A stretch of 64,000 nt of DNA from Notamacropus eugenii (GCF_028372415.1 NC_092872.1:87208613-87272612), one strand, 5' to 3'. Counted from the first letter of the stretch, positions 1 to 11,069 are shown. Translations and numbers: made by a program. Notes: a model not told the origin generated them from the sequence alone.

Positions 1-19
1 AGAACATCAACATCCTGTT

Positions 20-160
20 TGTCTTTCTGGATGCTCTCTGGTTTGTTAATGTTCTTCTTAAACTATGGTGCCCCAAGCTGAATACAATGCATTAGATGTG
101 GTCAATGTATAGAGGAGATAGCCAGGTACAGTAGGAAGGCAATATTATGTAATGGAATAA
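20..160 (-). repeat. Probable L3/CR1 LINE fragment
   Basis: The stretch around 60-120 (a GTGCCCCAAGCTGAATACAA-like phrase followed by a 'gatgtggtc' block) matches the remembered 3' region of CR1/L3 elements in reverse orientation. Very degraded. Confidence 0.35.
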
Positions 161-505
161 GACTCTGTTCCAGAACTAAGATAACTGGCTTATAGCACAA
201 CCTCTACCACTCACTGTGTGATGTTGGGCAAGTCACCATACTACTTTTGGCCTTAATTTCCTTGTTCTTATGATGACAAGCTGAACAGAATTATTTTTAA
301 GTTTCCTTCCAGCTCCAAAACTCTATCAGTTTCCTTATCTGTAAAACGGGGATAGCATTTTGTACTATCTTACAAGGTTTGAGCAAACTGACCCAGAGAG
401 CTAATATGACATGCTAAAGGTCATACAGAGAGTAAGTCTTAGAGCTAGGAGGCAAATCAAGGTACTCTGAGTCCAAATCTACTACATCATGCTGCCCTTC
501 TATTA
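140..505. repeat. Two MIR-core-type SINE pieces
   Basis: A reverse-orientation SINE (typical GTGTGATGTTGGGCAAGTCA box near 215-235) is followed by a forward piece ending in the MIR-like tail that reaches CATGCTGCC near 495. Both are diverged. Confidence 0.55.
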
Positions 506-671
506 TTTTAACTAAAAGTCTTCTAATTGTTCCTTCTATATAACATTCCACCTCCTAACTCTATGAATTTTTATTAGCTATTCATCTGCTGCAGGAGATC
601 TTATTTGATTGCTTTTCCACCAGTGCCTTTCCTCTGAGATTACCTTCCTTGAATGCTATGTTTATTGATGC

Positions 672-1291
672 TGTTCGGCCTAGAGGCCAATGAGCTACCC
701 GAGTTTGCTTACCTTTTCACTGGTTTTCGGTGGCCAACTGGATAAACGTATTGAGAGAAGAGACTTCTCAGAGTCAAACAAAGGTTAGGCTTTATTCAGG
801 GTCTTAGTTACTATCCATATGCAAGGTGAGTTCTTCCTTAGGTGAGAGGAATCCTCCTCCTCCCAAGGGGCAAGGATCATACAGCAAGAGGATGGGAGTG
901 GAAGAGGGGAGGGACCCTCTTCCCTCTAAGGGCCCCTGCAGCAAGAAGAGCCCCCGGAGGGGACTCCGCATCCAGAAGAGGGCCTTTAGGCTTTCCTGTC
1001 CCTACTTAAACTCTCCCGCCACATAGTTTGCACGTGAATACCGTGCGTGCTCTCAGCCCCTAGCTAATTAACAACAGGTGTGCTCAGACCACAGACCAAT
1101 CTCAAGGGTGGGATGCTCTCCCCAGCAAGTTTCCCACTGAGAAGAGGTGGAAATGCACGAGATAGCCCGTGTTTCACACCTCAGTTCCCAGCTGTTCCCT
1201 GCGGGGCCTCGTGAGAACTCTGAGGTTTAGAGGTCCTCACTTTTACCTGCCCGAGACTGTCCACATGAAAACTGAGCTTACACCCCCAACA
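672..1291 (-). mobile_element. Solo LTR of an endogenous retrovirus (620 bp)
   Basis: Starts TG, ends CA, and is flanked by an exact 5-bp target-site duplication GATGC (667-671 and 1292-1296). On the minus strand there is a poly(A) signal (TTTATT at 791-796 read in reverse) about 120 bases from the 3' end. No internal viral sequence adjoins it, so it is a solo LTR formed by recombination. A 5-bp duplication suits class II/III elements. The 66-codon open frame at 826-1026 lies inside it and is not a gene. Confidence 0.85.
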
Positions 1292-1460
1292 GATGCAATT
1301 AAAATTAAGGTAAACTGAGGCACAAATTCCATGCATTATCATTTATTAGTAGAGCATGAATCTACTAACAAAATTGAGCAATGGTTACCTCAGTAGTGGT
1401 CAAAGACTTCAAGTGAGGGATAACAAGGTATTTTGTCACCATTAAGAAGATGGAAAGAAG

Positions 1461-3535
1461 ATTCTGAGAAGATGGCAGAGTAGGTCAGAAAACTTTTGAC
1501 TCTCCAAACTTCCTCCACAAAAAAAAACCAGAGCATTGTCTCAGAGAAGCAGAAATAAACATGGGGTAAATAAAGCAGTTGTCCTCCTAAGACAATTTGA
1601 GCTGACCCCAAGAAAGACCCAACCTCTAGGAGCAAAGGTTAGGCCTGAGTGAAATGCAAACCCTCCAGGTCAACTTGGCAGAATTAACAAACAATAAGCC
1701 CTGGGGGCAGCTAAATTGAGACGCAGCCTTAGAAACTTTCATTTCACACAGTGTGGGGGTCTGATGTCTGAGTAAAAGAAGACTGAAGGACCTGGAGAAG
1801 ACTGAAGGATCTTCCACTCTTGAGGGACATAAAGCTCAGTTCTGCTAACCAAATGTGTTCCAAGGTGTGGCCACAGGGCAAAGGAGCTAGCACACATATG
1901 GTAAATGCAGTAGTGAGGGACAAGGATCTTGTTGGCTGTGGTCACTTACAGGAGAGCAGAGTCCCTGGTTTCAGTTCCAGGGCAGAGAGAACGGCAATAG
2001 TTTGCAGACACTAGTTTGCAGCCACTGAGGAACCACAGGGAGCAAGATCATTTACAGGACAGTGTGACTGGGGGCCAAAGCAGTGGCTTAGGAGTGGAGA
2101 GGAGAGCCCAAGTTTGGGCCCCAAGACAGACCTCAGAAACTAACAGTCTGAAGGACCTGAGACTTAGGGCATCATTCTCCATACATTGGGACTACAACTT
2201 GATCACACTAATAACTGCTAAAAACAAAATAAAACAACAATAATGATTAATTAAGATGAGTAAGTAAAGGAGACAGTACTCAACTACTATGGGGATAGAG
2301 AAGATCTGGGTTCATATCCAGAGGAAGATAATGGGACTGAAAAAGGTACTCCTTTTCCAAAGACAAAAGTCAAATGGTCCCAAACACAAAAAGAGTTCTT
2401 AAAAATCAAATAAGAGAGATTGAGGAAAAATTAGGGAAAAAAATAAGAACAATCCAAGAAAATTATGAAAAGAAAGTCAATCAACTTGAAATAAAGAATC
2501 AAAAACTTAAGGAAGAAAATAATTCCATGGAAACTAGAATTGGGCAAGGAGAAACTAACGATATTCTAAGATACCTAGTGCTAGTGATAAACTTGACACG
2601 CAAAAAAAGGCATCAAGAAAAATTTATTAAAAATGGAGTTCAGAGGAAGGAAGGCCTTCTACTTTCCTTCCCCTAAAGGAACAGATAGTTTCCAGCACAG
2701 CAACCAGAAGGACCACAACCAGGTCAGGATGAGACACGGACCCTTACAGAATTCTGAGCTTTGGATTTCCTACAATATCGTCCCCTGGCCATGTGACTTC
2801 ATGTTTTCCTCTGATAGGCTTTCTCTCAAACAACCTATTGAGCATGCATAGCAGTTTTCTGACCTTCACTTCACTGTACTAGGTCACAGTCCCCCCATCA
2901 AAGTGTGGAAATAAAACTGACTTCCTGTTTTCCCACACCTAGAAATCATAAAACAAAAGCAAAAGAATGAAAAAATAGAAGAGAAAGTGAAACATCTCAT
3001 CAGACAAACAACTGATCTAGAGAATAGATGGAGGAGAAATAATATGAGAATAAGCTACCTGAAAATTATAATTAAAAAAAGAATCTTGATACAATATTAC
3101 AAGAAATATCTAGGAAAATTGCCCTGAGGTTCTAAAACAAGAAGGCAAAGCAGAAAAAGAAAAAAAAATCCACCAATCACCATCTGAAAGAGATCTCAGG
3201 ATGAAAACACAAAAATGTCAAAGCTCCCAGGTTAAAAAGAAAACACTGGAAGTAACAAGAAAAAAAAAACAATTTAAATATCATGGAATTACAGTCAGGA
3301 TTACACAAGACCTAGCAGCTACTACATTGAAGGACCATGGGTCTTGGAATACTATATTCCATACAGCAAAACAGCGAGGGTTACAACCAAGGGCATTTTA
3401 CCCAGTAAAGTTAAGTACAGTCCTGAAGGGGGTGAATGGGAACAGATTTAGTGAAGACTTCTCAGGAATATGGAGCCTTCTTCCTGGAGTGGAAGAGACC
3501 TTAGGCCCAGGTTTCCATTCCTCCAGAGTCGGGTG
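1461..3535 (+). mobile_element. LINE-1 family element, ORF1-only (HAL1-like), with 5' end
   Basis: The 5' end shows AAGATGGC at 1469-1476, typical of L1 starts. A roughly 880-base 5' UTR follows, then an ORF1-like coiled-coil reading frame beginning around 2374 and rich in K/E/Q/N heptads. It is interrupted by an LTR (2579-2937) and resumes at 2943. The distal part (around 3380-3430) resembles the end of the ORF1-proximal region. No reverse transcriptase sequence follows, so it looks like an ORF1-only half-L1. Many stops; not functional. Confidence 0.7.
2579..2937 (-). mobile_element. Solo LTR (359 bp) inserted in the LINE-1 ORF1
   Basis: TG...CA ends with an exact 5-bp duplication CCTAG (2574-2578 and 2938-2942), splitting the coiled-coil frame of the host LINE. 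On the minus strand it starts TGTGGG and has an AATAAA (2623-2628 in reverse) about 50 bases from its 3' end. An alternative AATAAA on the plus strand near 2909 makes orientation slightly uncertain. Confidence 0.8.
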
Positions 3536-4070
3536 ATTTCCATATAAGGCTATGTATTACTTTAGGATCAATGATTGGATATGACTCACTAACTCCTCAA
3601 TACCTAATTTGCGTATGCGCACACAGTCTGCAGTCCTCACACAGGTCCACCTGATTTGCATACATTCTCAATGCCCAATTTGGATGAGTTGTCAATGCTT
3701 CATTTGCATATATTTTCAATGCATAATTTGCATATAATGATGTGTATTTTCGCAGACTTTGTAACATCCAGGGAAGTGGAAAATTTGAACCGGGTTTCAA
3801 AAAGGATTTGTTAGATTTTCCGCCTAGAATGTAAGAGCTTGCTTCTCAGCCAATGAGAATAATGGTCAGCGGTGGGAGGGGCATTTTCGCATCAGGGTCT
3901 ATATTAATTGCCATTCTGCTTCTGTAAGGTACCTCCCTACTCCAGCTTTACTGGTGAAGGGACTGCGTGGTTTCTCCCGAGAACTGAATAAAGGAGATTT
4001 TTCTGTTTTTACCTTGAGACAGCCTCTGAGCAGTCAATTTGAGTAAGGGGGGTTCCTGCTTTCCCCCACA
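3536..4070 (+). mobile_element. Solo or truncated LTR with octamer tandem repeats
   Basis: R/U5 features are clear: a CCAAT-like region near 3850, poly(A) signal AATAAA at 3987-3992, and an end in CCCCCACA at 4070. The U3 carries 24-bp tandem repeats (3654-3733). The region 3835-4070 is homologous to the LTR at 9389-9683. The 5' boundary is uncertain because I found no clean target-site duplication. Confidence 0.65.
3654..3737 (+). repeat. 24-bp tandem repeat carrying octamer (ATTTGCAT) motifs
   Basis: Three units of exactly 24 bases begin at 3654, 3678 and 3702, with a partial fourth at 3726. ATTTGCAT occurs at 3654, 3702 and 3726; the 3678 unit has ATTTGGAT, and a related ATTTGCGT lies upstream at 3607. 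In full units the motif is followed by a variable stretch and CAATGC. They sit in the U3 of an LTR, where enhancer repeats are usual. Confidence 0.85.
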
Positions 4071-4113
4071 CATACAAGGGGGAAAAATGGACACAATGAA
4101 CTGAAAGACTTGC

Positions 4114-4127
4114 GGGGGGGGGGGGGG
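4114..4127 (+). repeat. G14 homopolymer
   Basis: Fourteen consecutive G at the junction between the LTR/L1 remnant and the minus-strand LINE; an obvious slippage or assembly-error site. Confidence 0.9.
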
Positions 4128-4130
4128 TTG

Positions 4131-6893
4131 TTTGTTTGTTTTAATTTATTTAACTTTTAACATTCATTTTCAGAAAATTTTGGGTTCCAAATTTTCTCCC
4201 CATTTGTCCCCTCCTCCCACCCCAAAACACGGAGCATTCTGATTGCCCCTATCACCAATCTTCCCTCTCTTCTTTCATCCCTCCCTTCCCTTGTCCCCAT
4301 CTTCTCTTTTGTCCTGTAGGACCAGATAACTTTCTGTACCCCATTACCTGTATTTCTTATTTCCTAGTAGCAAGAACAGTACTTGACAGTTGTTCCTATA
4401 ACTTTGAGTTGCAACTTCTCTTCATCCCTCCCTCCCCACCCATTCTCTTTGGGAAGGCAAGCAATTCAATATAGGCCATATCTGCGTAGTTTTGCAAATG
4501 ACATCCATAATAGTCATGTTGTGTAAGACTAACTATATTTCCCTCCATCCTATCCTGCCCCCAATTACTTCTATTATCTCTTTTAATCCTGTGACTCCCC
4601 AAGGGTGTTGACTTCAGATTGCTCCCTCCTCCCATTGCCCTCCCTTCCATCATCCCCCCCCCACCCTTCTAATCCCCTTCTCCCCCACTTTCCTGTATTG
4701 TAAGATAGGTTTTCATACCAAAATGAGTGTACATTTTATTCCTTCCTTTAGTCGAAAGTGATGAGAATAAACTTCATGTTTTTCTCTCATCTCCCCTTTT
4801 TTTCCCTCCACTAAAAAGTCTTTTGCTTGCCTCTTTTATGAGAGATAATTTGCCCCATTCCATTTCTCCCTTTCTCTTCCCAATATATTTCTCTCTCACC
4901 CCTTAATTTCATTTTTTTAAGATATGATCCCATCCTCTTCAATTCACTCTGTGCTCTCTGTCTCTGTGTGTGTGTGTGTGTGTAATCCCACCCACTACCC
5001 AGATACTGAAAAGTTTCAAGAGTTACAAATATTGTCTTTCCATGTAGGAATGTTAATAGTTCAACTTTAGTAAGTCCCTTATGACTTCTCTTTGGTGTTT
5101 ACCTTTTCATGCTTCTCTTCATTCTTGTGTTTGAAAGTCAAATTTTCTTTTCAGCTCTGGTCTTTTCATCAAGAATGCTTGAAAGTCCTCTATTTCATTG
5201 AAAGACCATTTTTTCCTCTGAAGTATTATACTCAGTTTTGCTGGGTAGGTGATTCTTGGTTTTAGTCCTAGTTCCTTTGACTTCATATTCCACTTTGACT
5301 ATCATATTCCACGCCCTTCAATCCCTTAATGTAGAAGCTGCTAGATCTTGTGTTATCCTGATTGTATTTCCACAATACTTGAATTGTTTCTTTCTAGCTG
5401 CTTGCAATATTTTCTCCCCGACCAGGGAACTCTGGAATTTGGCCACAATGTTCCTAGGAGTTTCTTTTCTTGGATTTCTTTCAGGCGGGGATCAGTGGAT
5501 TCCTTGAATACTTATTTTGCCCTCTGGTTCTAGAATCTCAGGGCAGTTTTCCATGATAATTTCATGAAAGATGATGTCTAGGCTCTTTTTTGATCATGGC
5601 TTTCAGGTAGTCCCATAATTTTTAAGTTGTCTCTCCTGGATCTATTTTCCAGGTCAGTTGTTTTTACCAATGAGATATTTCACATTATCTTCCATTTTTT
5701 CATTCTTTTGGTTTTGTTTTGTGATTTCTTGGTTTCTCATAAAGTCATTAGCCTCCATCTGTTCCATTCTAATTTTGAAAGAACTATTTTCTTCAGTGAG
5801 CTTTTGAACCTCCTTTTCCATTTGGCTAATTCTGCTTTTTAAAGCATTCTTCTCCTCATTGGCTTTTTGAACCCCTTTTGCCAATTGAGTTAGCCTATTT
5901 TTCAAGGTGTTATTTTCTTCAGCATTTTTTTGGGTCTCCTTTAGCAAGCTGTTCACTTGTTTTTCATGCTTTTCTTGCATCTCTCTCATTTCTCTTCCCA
6001 GTTTTTCCTCCACCTCTCTAACTTGATTTTCAAAATCCTTTTTGAGCTCTTACATGGCCTGAGCCCATTGAATATTTATTTTGGATGTTTGGGATACAGA
6101 AGCCTTGATTTCTATGTCTTTCCCTGATGGTAAGCATTGTTCTTCCTCCTCTGAAAGGAAGGGAGGAGATATCTGTTCAGCAAGAAAGTAACCATCTATG
6201 GTCTTATTTTTTCCCCCCTTTTCTGGGCATTTTCCCAGCCAGTTACTTGACTTCTGAGTGTCCTCTCCACACCCACCTCGACTCTAGATCTGCCCAGCCA
6301 TCGCTTAGGGGCTGAGATTCAAATGCTGCTTCCCAGCCTCAGGGCTTTTGGCAGGGGCAGGGCTGCTATTCAGTGTGAGATTAAGTTCAGGTGCTCAGGG
6401 TGGGGGCAGGGCTGCCACACGGAGCTCAGTTCCCTCAGGTGGTTTATGCTGATACCTTCAACAATGGATCCAAGCTCCTGCCTGCTTTGGGAGCCCCTGT
6501 CTGCTGCACCTCCACTGCTGCCTCCTGAGGGGGCCTGAGTTTTGGAGACACCTCAATCCCCTCTTGGCCTGCTGAAAAGACCCTCTCACTGACCTTTAGC
6601 ACCTGTGGATGGAGGGACCTGCGCTGCTGGAGATTCTGTCCCTGAAGCCTGCTCAGAACTGCTCGTCTCTGTGCCGAGGGGCCAAGGCAGGGCTGGGCTC
6701 TGCTCTGGGTCTGGTGTGCAACGGACCTTTGGTGTAGGTTTTTCAGGTCTCTCTGGAACAGAAATCTCCTCCACTCTGTTGTTCTGTGGCTTCTGCTACT
6801 CCAGATTTTGTTGGGAGTTCTTATTTACAGGTATTTTATGGGCTGTGGGTTGGGAGCTAGCATATGTGTGTCTTTCTACTCCCCCATCTTCAA
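4131..6893 (-). mobile_element. LINE-1 family element, ORF1-only (HAL1-like), near full length
   Basis: On the minus strand it begins near 6893 (AAGATGGG-type start). A GC-richer 5' UTR follows to about 6150. A degenerate ORF1 coiled coil is at about 6160-5654 (the last 119 codons are open at 6013-5654; an in-frame TAA lies just upstream). A non-coding 3' region follows to the tail at about 4141. The distance from ORF1 to the 3' end is only about 1.5 kb, with no reverse transcriptase, hence HAL1-like. It converges on the element at 1461-3535. Confidence 0.7.
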
Positions 6894-7257
6894 GACTTGC
6901 AGGTTTTTAAAACTTAAGGGAAAATTTAACATATAACATCCAGGAGAAATATAAGGTAAACATTAAAACCAATTATAAGAGACTCCATAAGGTCAGATTG
7001 TTCACTTCATATATGTGAAAATATTAGCAGTACTCTTATAATTATCATCATTATTTTAATAGTTTGAAAGAAATGCTTGGGCTGAGCTCAGTATGATGGG
7101 GTGATTCTAAAAATTAAAACTGCATAGGGAGAGATAAGAAGGGATAATTATCTTATATAAATGAAGCATTAAAGGAAAAATTGATACAGAAGAAGCTAGT
7201 GGGGGGAGAATTGGTAGTGCTGAACACTTGCTCTCATCAGGAATGGGTTAAAGAAGG

Positions 7258-7260
<3 letters not shown>

Positions 7261-7305
<45 letters not shown>
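7261..7305 (+). repeat. (TG)22 microsatellite
   Basis: 45 bases of uninterrupted TG dinucleotide, inside L1-adjacent sequence. Confidence 0.95.
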
Positions 7306-7308
<3 letters not shown>

Positions 7309-7529
7309 AATAAAAGTCTTCTAAATTCAGAAAGAAACAAGAGGGCAAAGGGATCGAGTGGGGGGAGGATAAGGAAGGAATTTTAGAGGGATGGGTAGAT
7401 TAAGGAATAGGAGGTCAAAGTACTGGGTAGTAGTAAAGCAGAGGAGTGAGGAGAGATAGGGTAAATAGGGTGAGAAGGATAGTGAGGAAAAATAGGAAGG
7501 AGGAAAATACACAAGTAATTGTAGCTTAG

Positions 7530-8905
7530 AATGTGAATGGGACAAATTTATGTATAAAACAAATGAATAGCAAATTAATTTAAATTCAGCAATATGTTAC
7601 TTTCAGGAAACATTATGAAAATGAGACATACACACAAGATAAAATAGAAGACAGGAGGGAAATTTATTATGAAAAAAACAGATAATAATCATGATCTCAG
7701 ACAAAGTTAAAGTTAAAATAGATTTAATCCAAAGTGAAAACAGATAAACTACACTATGTGTCAGCAATATTACTCAATATTGTTTTAGACCATGTAAAAT
7801 ACCTAGACAATATCAAATACCTGAGAATATACCTGCCAAAACAGACACAAGAACTATACAAACATAAACATAAAATACTTGTTATAGAAATAAACTCAGA
7901 TCTAAATAACTGAAGTAATACTTCTTGTTCATGGGTAGGTAAAGCCAATATAATTTTTAAAATGATAATTTAACCTAACTAAGCTATTTATTCAATGTCA
8001 TCCCAATTAAATTACTAAAAAATTACTGAATTAGAAAAAATTATTAACAGTTCATTTGGAAGAACAAAAGATTAGGAATTTCAAAGAAACCAAGAAAAAA
8101 GATGGAAAGGCAGTTGATTCAACAGTACTGACAAGGTTGAAGGGTGATCGGGGACCCCAAAATACCTACAGTCCAGGTCATGCTTGAATGAATTCAACTC
8201 AAGCCTTCTTAAAGCCAAAGAAAACAAAGTTTATTAAAGATTCGCCAAATTGGTTACCTCTTAGGAACCTAAGCATTTGTAACGCTTGTATTCACAAACG
8301 GGCCAGATAGAATCTCAGGTAGACAGAGTCTGAGCTGGATTGAATCTGAGCGCCTTCATGGAGGCAAGGTAGGACTTAAATACAGAAAAGAGTATAGGAG
8401 GGATCTGGGGGGTGGTCTGATAGTCTAGGGTGATGGGAGGAAGGGTTTAGGAAGGGTCGTGAGGAGAAGTCCAACGAGGAAATCCAAGGAGGGTCAAAGG
8501 CTGGAAACAGCTGGAGGCTATCATGAGACAGACTAGGGGGCCCTAGATGGGAATCAGGTGGGGCAATCAGACAATGGAGGGTTTATGTGGGAAGCAGGTG
8601 GGGCAATCCAGAGATCTTGATAGGGGCTTTATGGGAATGAATACAGATCTTGATGGGAGTGGTCAGCAGCCTGGGGAATGGGACTTTGAGGGGATCAAGG
8701 ATGGGGGATGCAACAGAGACCTGAGTAGAATGTTAATGAAAAACCCATGGGCTTCCTGAGACTGCTGGAACAAATGCGAAGATTAGATTTGAGTAAGAAA
8801 GGCCAGATTAAGTAGGAAGATTCAAGGGGAGCTCAAGGAGGCTCCCAGAGTCTGAACCCCATCACTACCAGACCTTAAACTATATTGTAAGGGAGAGCAT
8901 TGTTA
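7530..8905 (+). mobile_element. LINE-1 ORF2 fragment split by a solo LTR
   Basis: 7540-8128 reads as degraded L1 ORF2 (phrases around the reverse-transcriptase C-terminal region, e.g. the 'tatttattcaatgtcatccc' area). It resumes at 8865 with the phrase expected next (CTACCAGACCTTAAACTATA) after the 736-bp LTR. Multiple stops; inactive. Confidence 0.7.
8129..8864 (-). mobile_element. Solo LTR (736 bp) inserted in LINE-1
   Basis: TG...CA ends, with a 4-bp duplication GTAC/CTAC (one mismatch) at 8125-8128 and 8865-8868. A minus-strand AATAAA is at 8230-8235. The 4-bp duplication suits a class I (gamma-like) element. It is related to the LTR at 14392-15110: same ends and a similar first 150 bases. 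Confidence 0.8.
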
Positions 8906-9388
8906 AAATACAAAAAAAAAAAAAATTCAATTATTTTAAAGTAAAATTTTCATGTATAAATAAAACCTTTGTAGAAAAGAATAAAAGTCATGGGGCTTTT
9001 GATTTCTTTCTTTGTTTTTCCTTTTTTTCTGGCATCACTTTTGAGTGAGATGAGGAGATTGTGAAGACTTTCCATAATAAAAATATGGGGAATATTGGAT
9101 TTTCTAAATAAAATTTCTCTTCCATAAGGCCTCTCTCCCTGTATACCTGAGTTTCAGGTATCCAGGGCTTGTAGATGGTCAGTTGGTTCCCCTTCCCTCC
9201 CAGCCCCCTTACCAGCTACCAGCTTTCTTTGTGAAAGTGCTGTGGGCTGTAGCCAAAACTTGAAGTTACTCAAATCTCCCCTGTTTGTTGTACTGTTGCC
9301 ACATCAACACCACCAGCTCCTGCTTCTCCCCCTCCCCTCTTTTCTAAAGCCACATCAGCAGTTAAGTTAGATATTAGATGAGGTAATT

Positions 9389-9683
9389 GTGTTGGGATAG
9401 GTGAAGATTTCCCAGGGTTTGTCTAGTTTTTCCGCTCTTAGATTGTGAAACCACCTCCCAGCCAATGGAGAGGTGGGATAGTGTGGGGAGATGGGATTCT
9501 CTGTGTTCGGGTATAAAAATTGTGCTTCAATTTCTGTAAGTTGCCTCCTTTCATCAGGTCCCCTAACCTGGTGGAAGGACGTCCCTTTCTCAAGAATTGT
9601 AATAAATCTTTTTCTTTTTATTCTTATTGAGAAGCCTCTTCATTTATTTAAAATTTTGAGTAAGGGTCTTTTTATCCCACACA
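9389..9683 (+). mobile_element. LTR (about 295 bp) related to the 3835-4070 LTR
   Basis: Contains a CCAAT region (AGCCAATGG near 9459), TATAAAA at 9512-9518, AATAAA at 9601-9606 and a CCCACACA end. It shares order and wording of these blocks with the LTR ending at 4070. No exact target-site duplication was found, so the ends are approximate. Confidence 0.65.
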
Positions 9684-10264
9684 CTTTTAATGCTCCTTTT
9701 GTTTGTCAGATTTGTGTCTCCTAGACTGTGCTCTTCACCTGTAGATGGTCATGCAACAAGGATACCTATTCCTCATTCCCTGGACATTGCTTCAGCCTCA
9801 TTTTATTCTCTACCCCAACCCCACTCAGACAAGGACAGTTCCTTTGTCCCTCTCCCAAAGCATTTGGGTGGATGGTGAGGCAGACAGAAAAGCAAGCTAG
9901 AGGCAGGATGTGAGATGGGAGATTAGATGCAGGGCATGACTAGCCAGAAAAGACTATGCATTGGAGCCCCTCACCTTGGGGGCTTGTCTATGTGCTTTCT
10001 AGCTGTGTTGTGTTCTGGACCCCACCCTGAACCATTTCTGTTCTTAACCCACTGATTCCTGATTCCCACCCATGCCTAGGGTTAGTCCTGTTTCCTTGGG
10101 ACTGGAAGTCTAATGCATTAATTCAAACAGGGAACTCTGTGGGGTGGGCAGAGTACATGGTTGCTGTGTGTGTCACCATTACACCCAGGATACTAACTTG
10201 TTCCCCATGGCTCTCTCCCTATATTCCCTGAAGCTCCTGCATGGAATTTTTCCTTTGAGCACTC

Positions 10265-10690
10265 AAAGACTATTACAGGCAGCCTCTTGGATATGACATC
10301 GACTCCAGCCTGATATCTCTCCCTATCTCCTCCTGGGGGGGTCGTGGTTTCTCTCCCTTCTTTCCCCTCATTGTGACCCCATTATTGGTCATTTTACTCG
10401 CTCTTGTATTTGGTCTGTGCTTGTTTAACCTCCTGGTTTGCTCTGTGTCTTCTCACCCACAGCAACTTTTAGGATACCAACCCCTTCCCTTGATGACCCT
10501 GAGTGGCTTGCCTCTCTCCTCCTTGGCCTCAGATGGCACTGCAATTCTGCACTCCACACTGATCACCACCCATCAACCTATTCTGGACCCTGAAATGGAC
10601 TCTTCACCCCTGTTCAGCAGGAAGCAGCTACTGAAGACAATGACCTTCGCCTCTTTTCACCCAAAAGAATTCTCCTACCTAGTGGTTGAG
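10265..10690 (+). pseudogene. Endogenous retrovirus env remnant (membrane-anchor and tail region)
   Basis: The open frame enters after a TGA near 10257 and runs to 10757 without a stop. It shows a strongly hydrophobic stretch of about 20 residues (10376-10435) followed by a cysteine and an F-N-L-L-V pattern, then a polar tail. This is the arrangement at the end of gammaretroviral-type Env. A polypurine tract and an LTR follow directly. The surface subunit and the immunosuppressive/disulfide region are not recognisable upstream, so only a relic remains. Confidence 0.6.
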
Positions 10691-10701
10691 TGGGGAAATG
10701 A
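10688..10701 (+). other. Polypurine tract before the 3' LTR
   Basis: GAGTGGGGAAATGA, mostly purine, immediately precedes the TG of the LTR. In retroviruses this primes plus-strand DNA synthesis. Confidence 0.6.
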
Positions 10702-11069
10702 TGTGAATACAATATTAAGGGTTGACTTTGTGAAGTCCCTGGTTTATTTTCTAACCTGAATGTGCCCTAGTCTCCCCTTGCCACAAAACTTCTCCTTATC
10801 ATACAATTCCCTGTCCCCAGCCCTCATCCTAGGGAATGGGATTTCCTTATCTTGTGTCATTCATAGTCCTCACCCTGTGCTTTTATCTTGCAAGATTTAT
10901 CCTAGGTCTCCAACCCCTTTAAGGAAACCCTAAATTCATCCTATGTGAGTCTAGTCCTTTTCCTATATCACTGCCTTTGTTTAGCTCCTGGCTAAATCTC
11001 AGGCCCACTGCTTTTGCATCAATAAAGCTCCCAATAGCTACAGAGAAGGTCTAAGTGAATTCATTCACA
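10702..11069 (+). mobile_element. 3' LTR of the env-bearing ERV (368 bp)
   Basis: Starts TGTGAAT and ends ATTCACA, a 7-bp terminal inverted repeat. It has AATAAA at 11021-11026 and lies directly downstream of the polypurine tract. The matching 5' LTR is not in the sequence just upstream; the LTR at 9389-9683 is of a different family. The provirus is therefore 5'-deleted. Confidence 0.72.

Noticed and set aside
5654..6013. 119-codon coiled-coil frame on the minus strand as a new gene
   Set aside because: It is the remnant of LINE-1 ORF1, preceded in frame by a stop and embedded in a LINE with typical 5' and 3' regions.
9389..11069. A single complete provirus with 5' LTR at 9389 and 3' LTR at 10702
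   Set aside because: The two LTRs differ in sequence, ends and poly(A) context. No primer-binding site follows the first, and the ~1 kb between them is too short for gag-pol.
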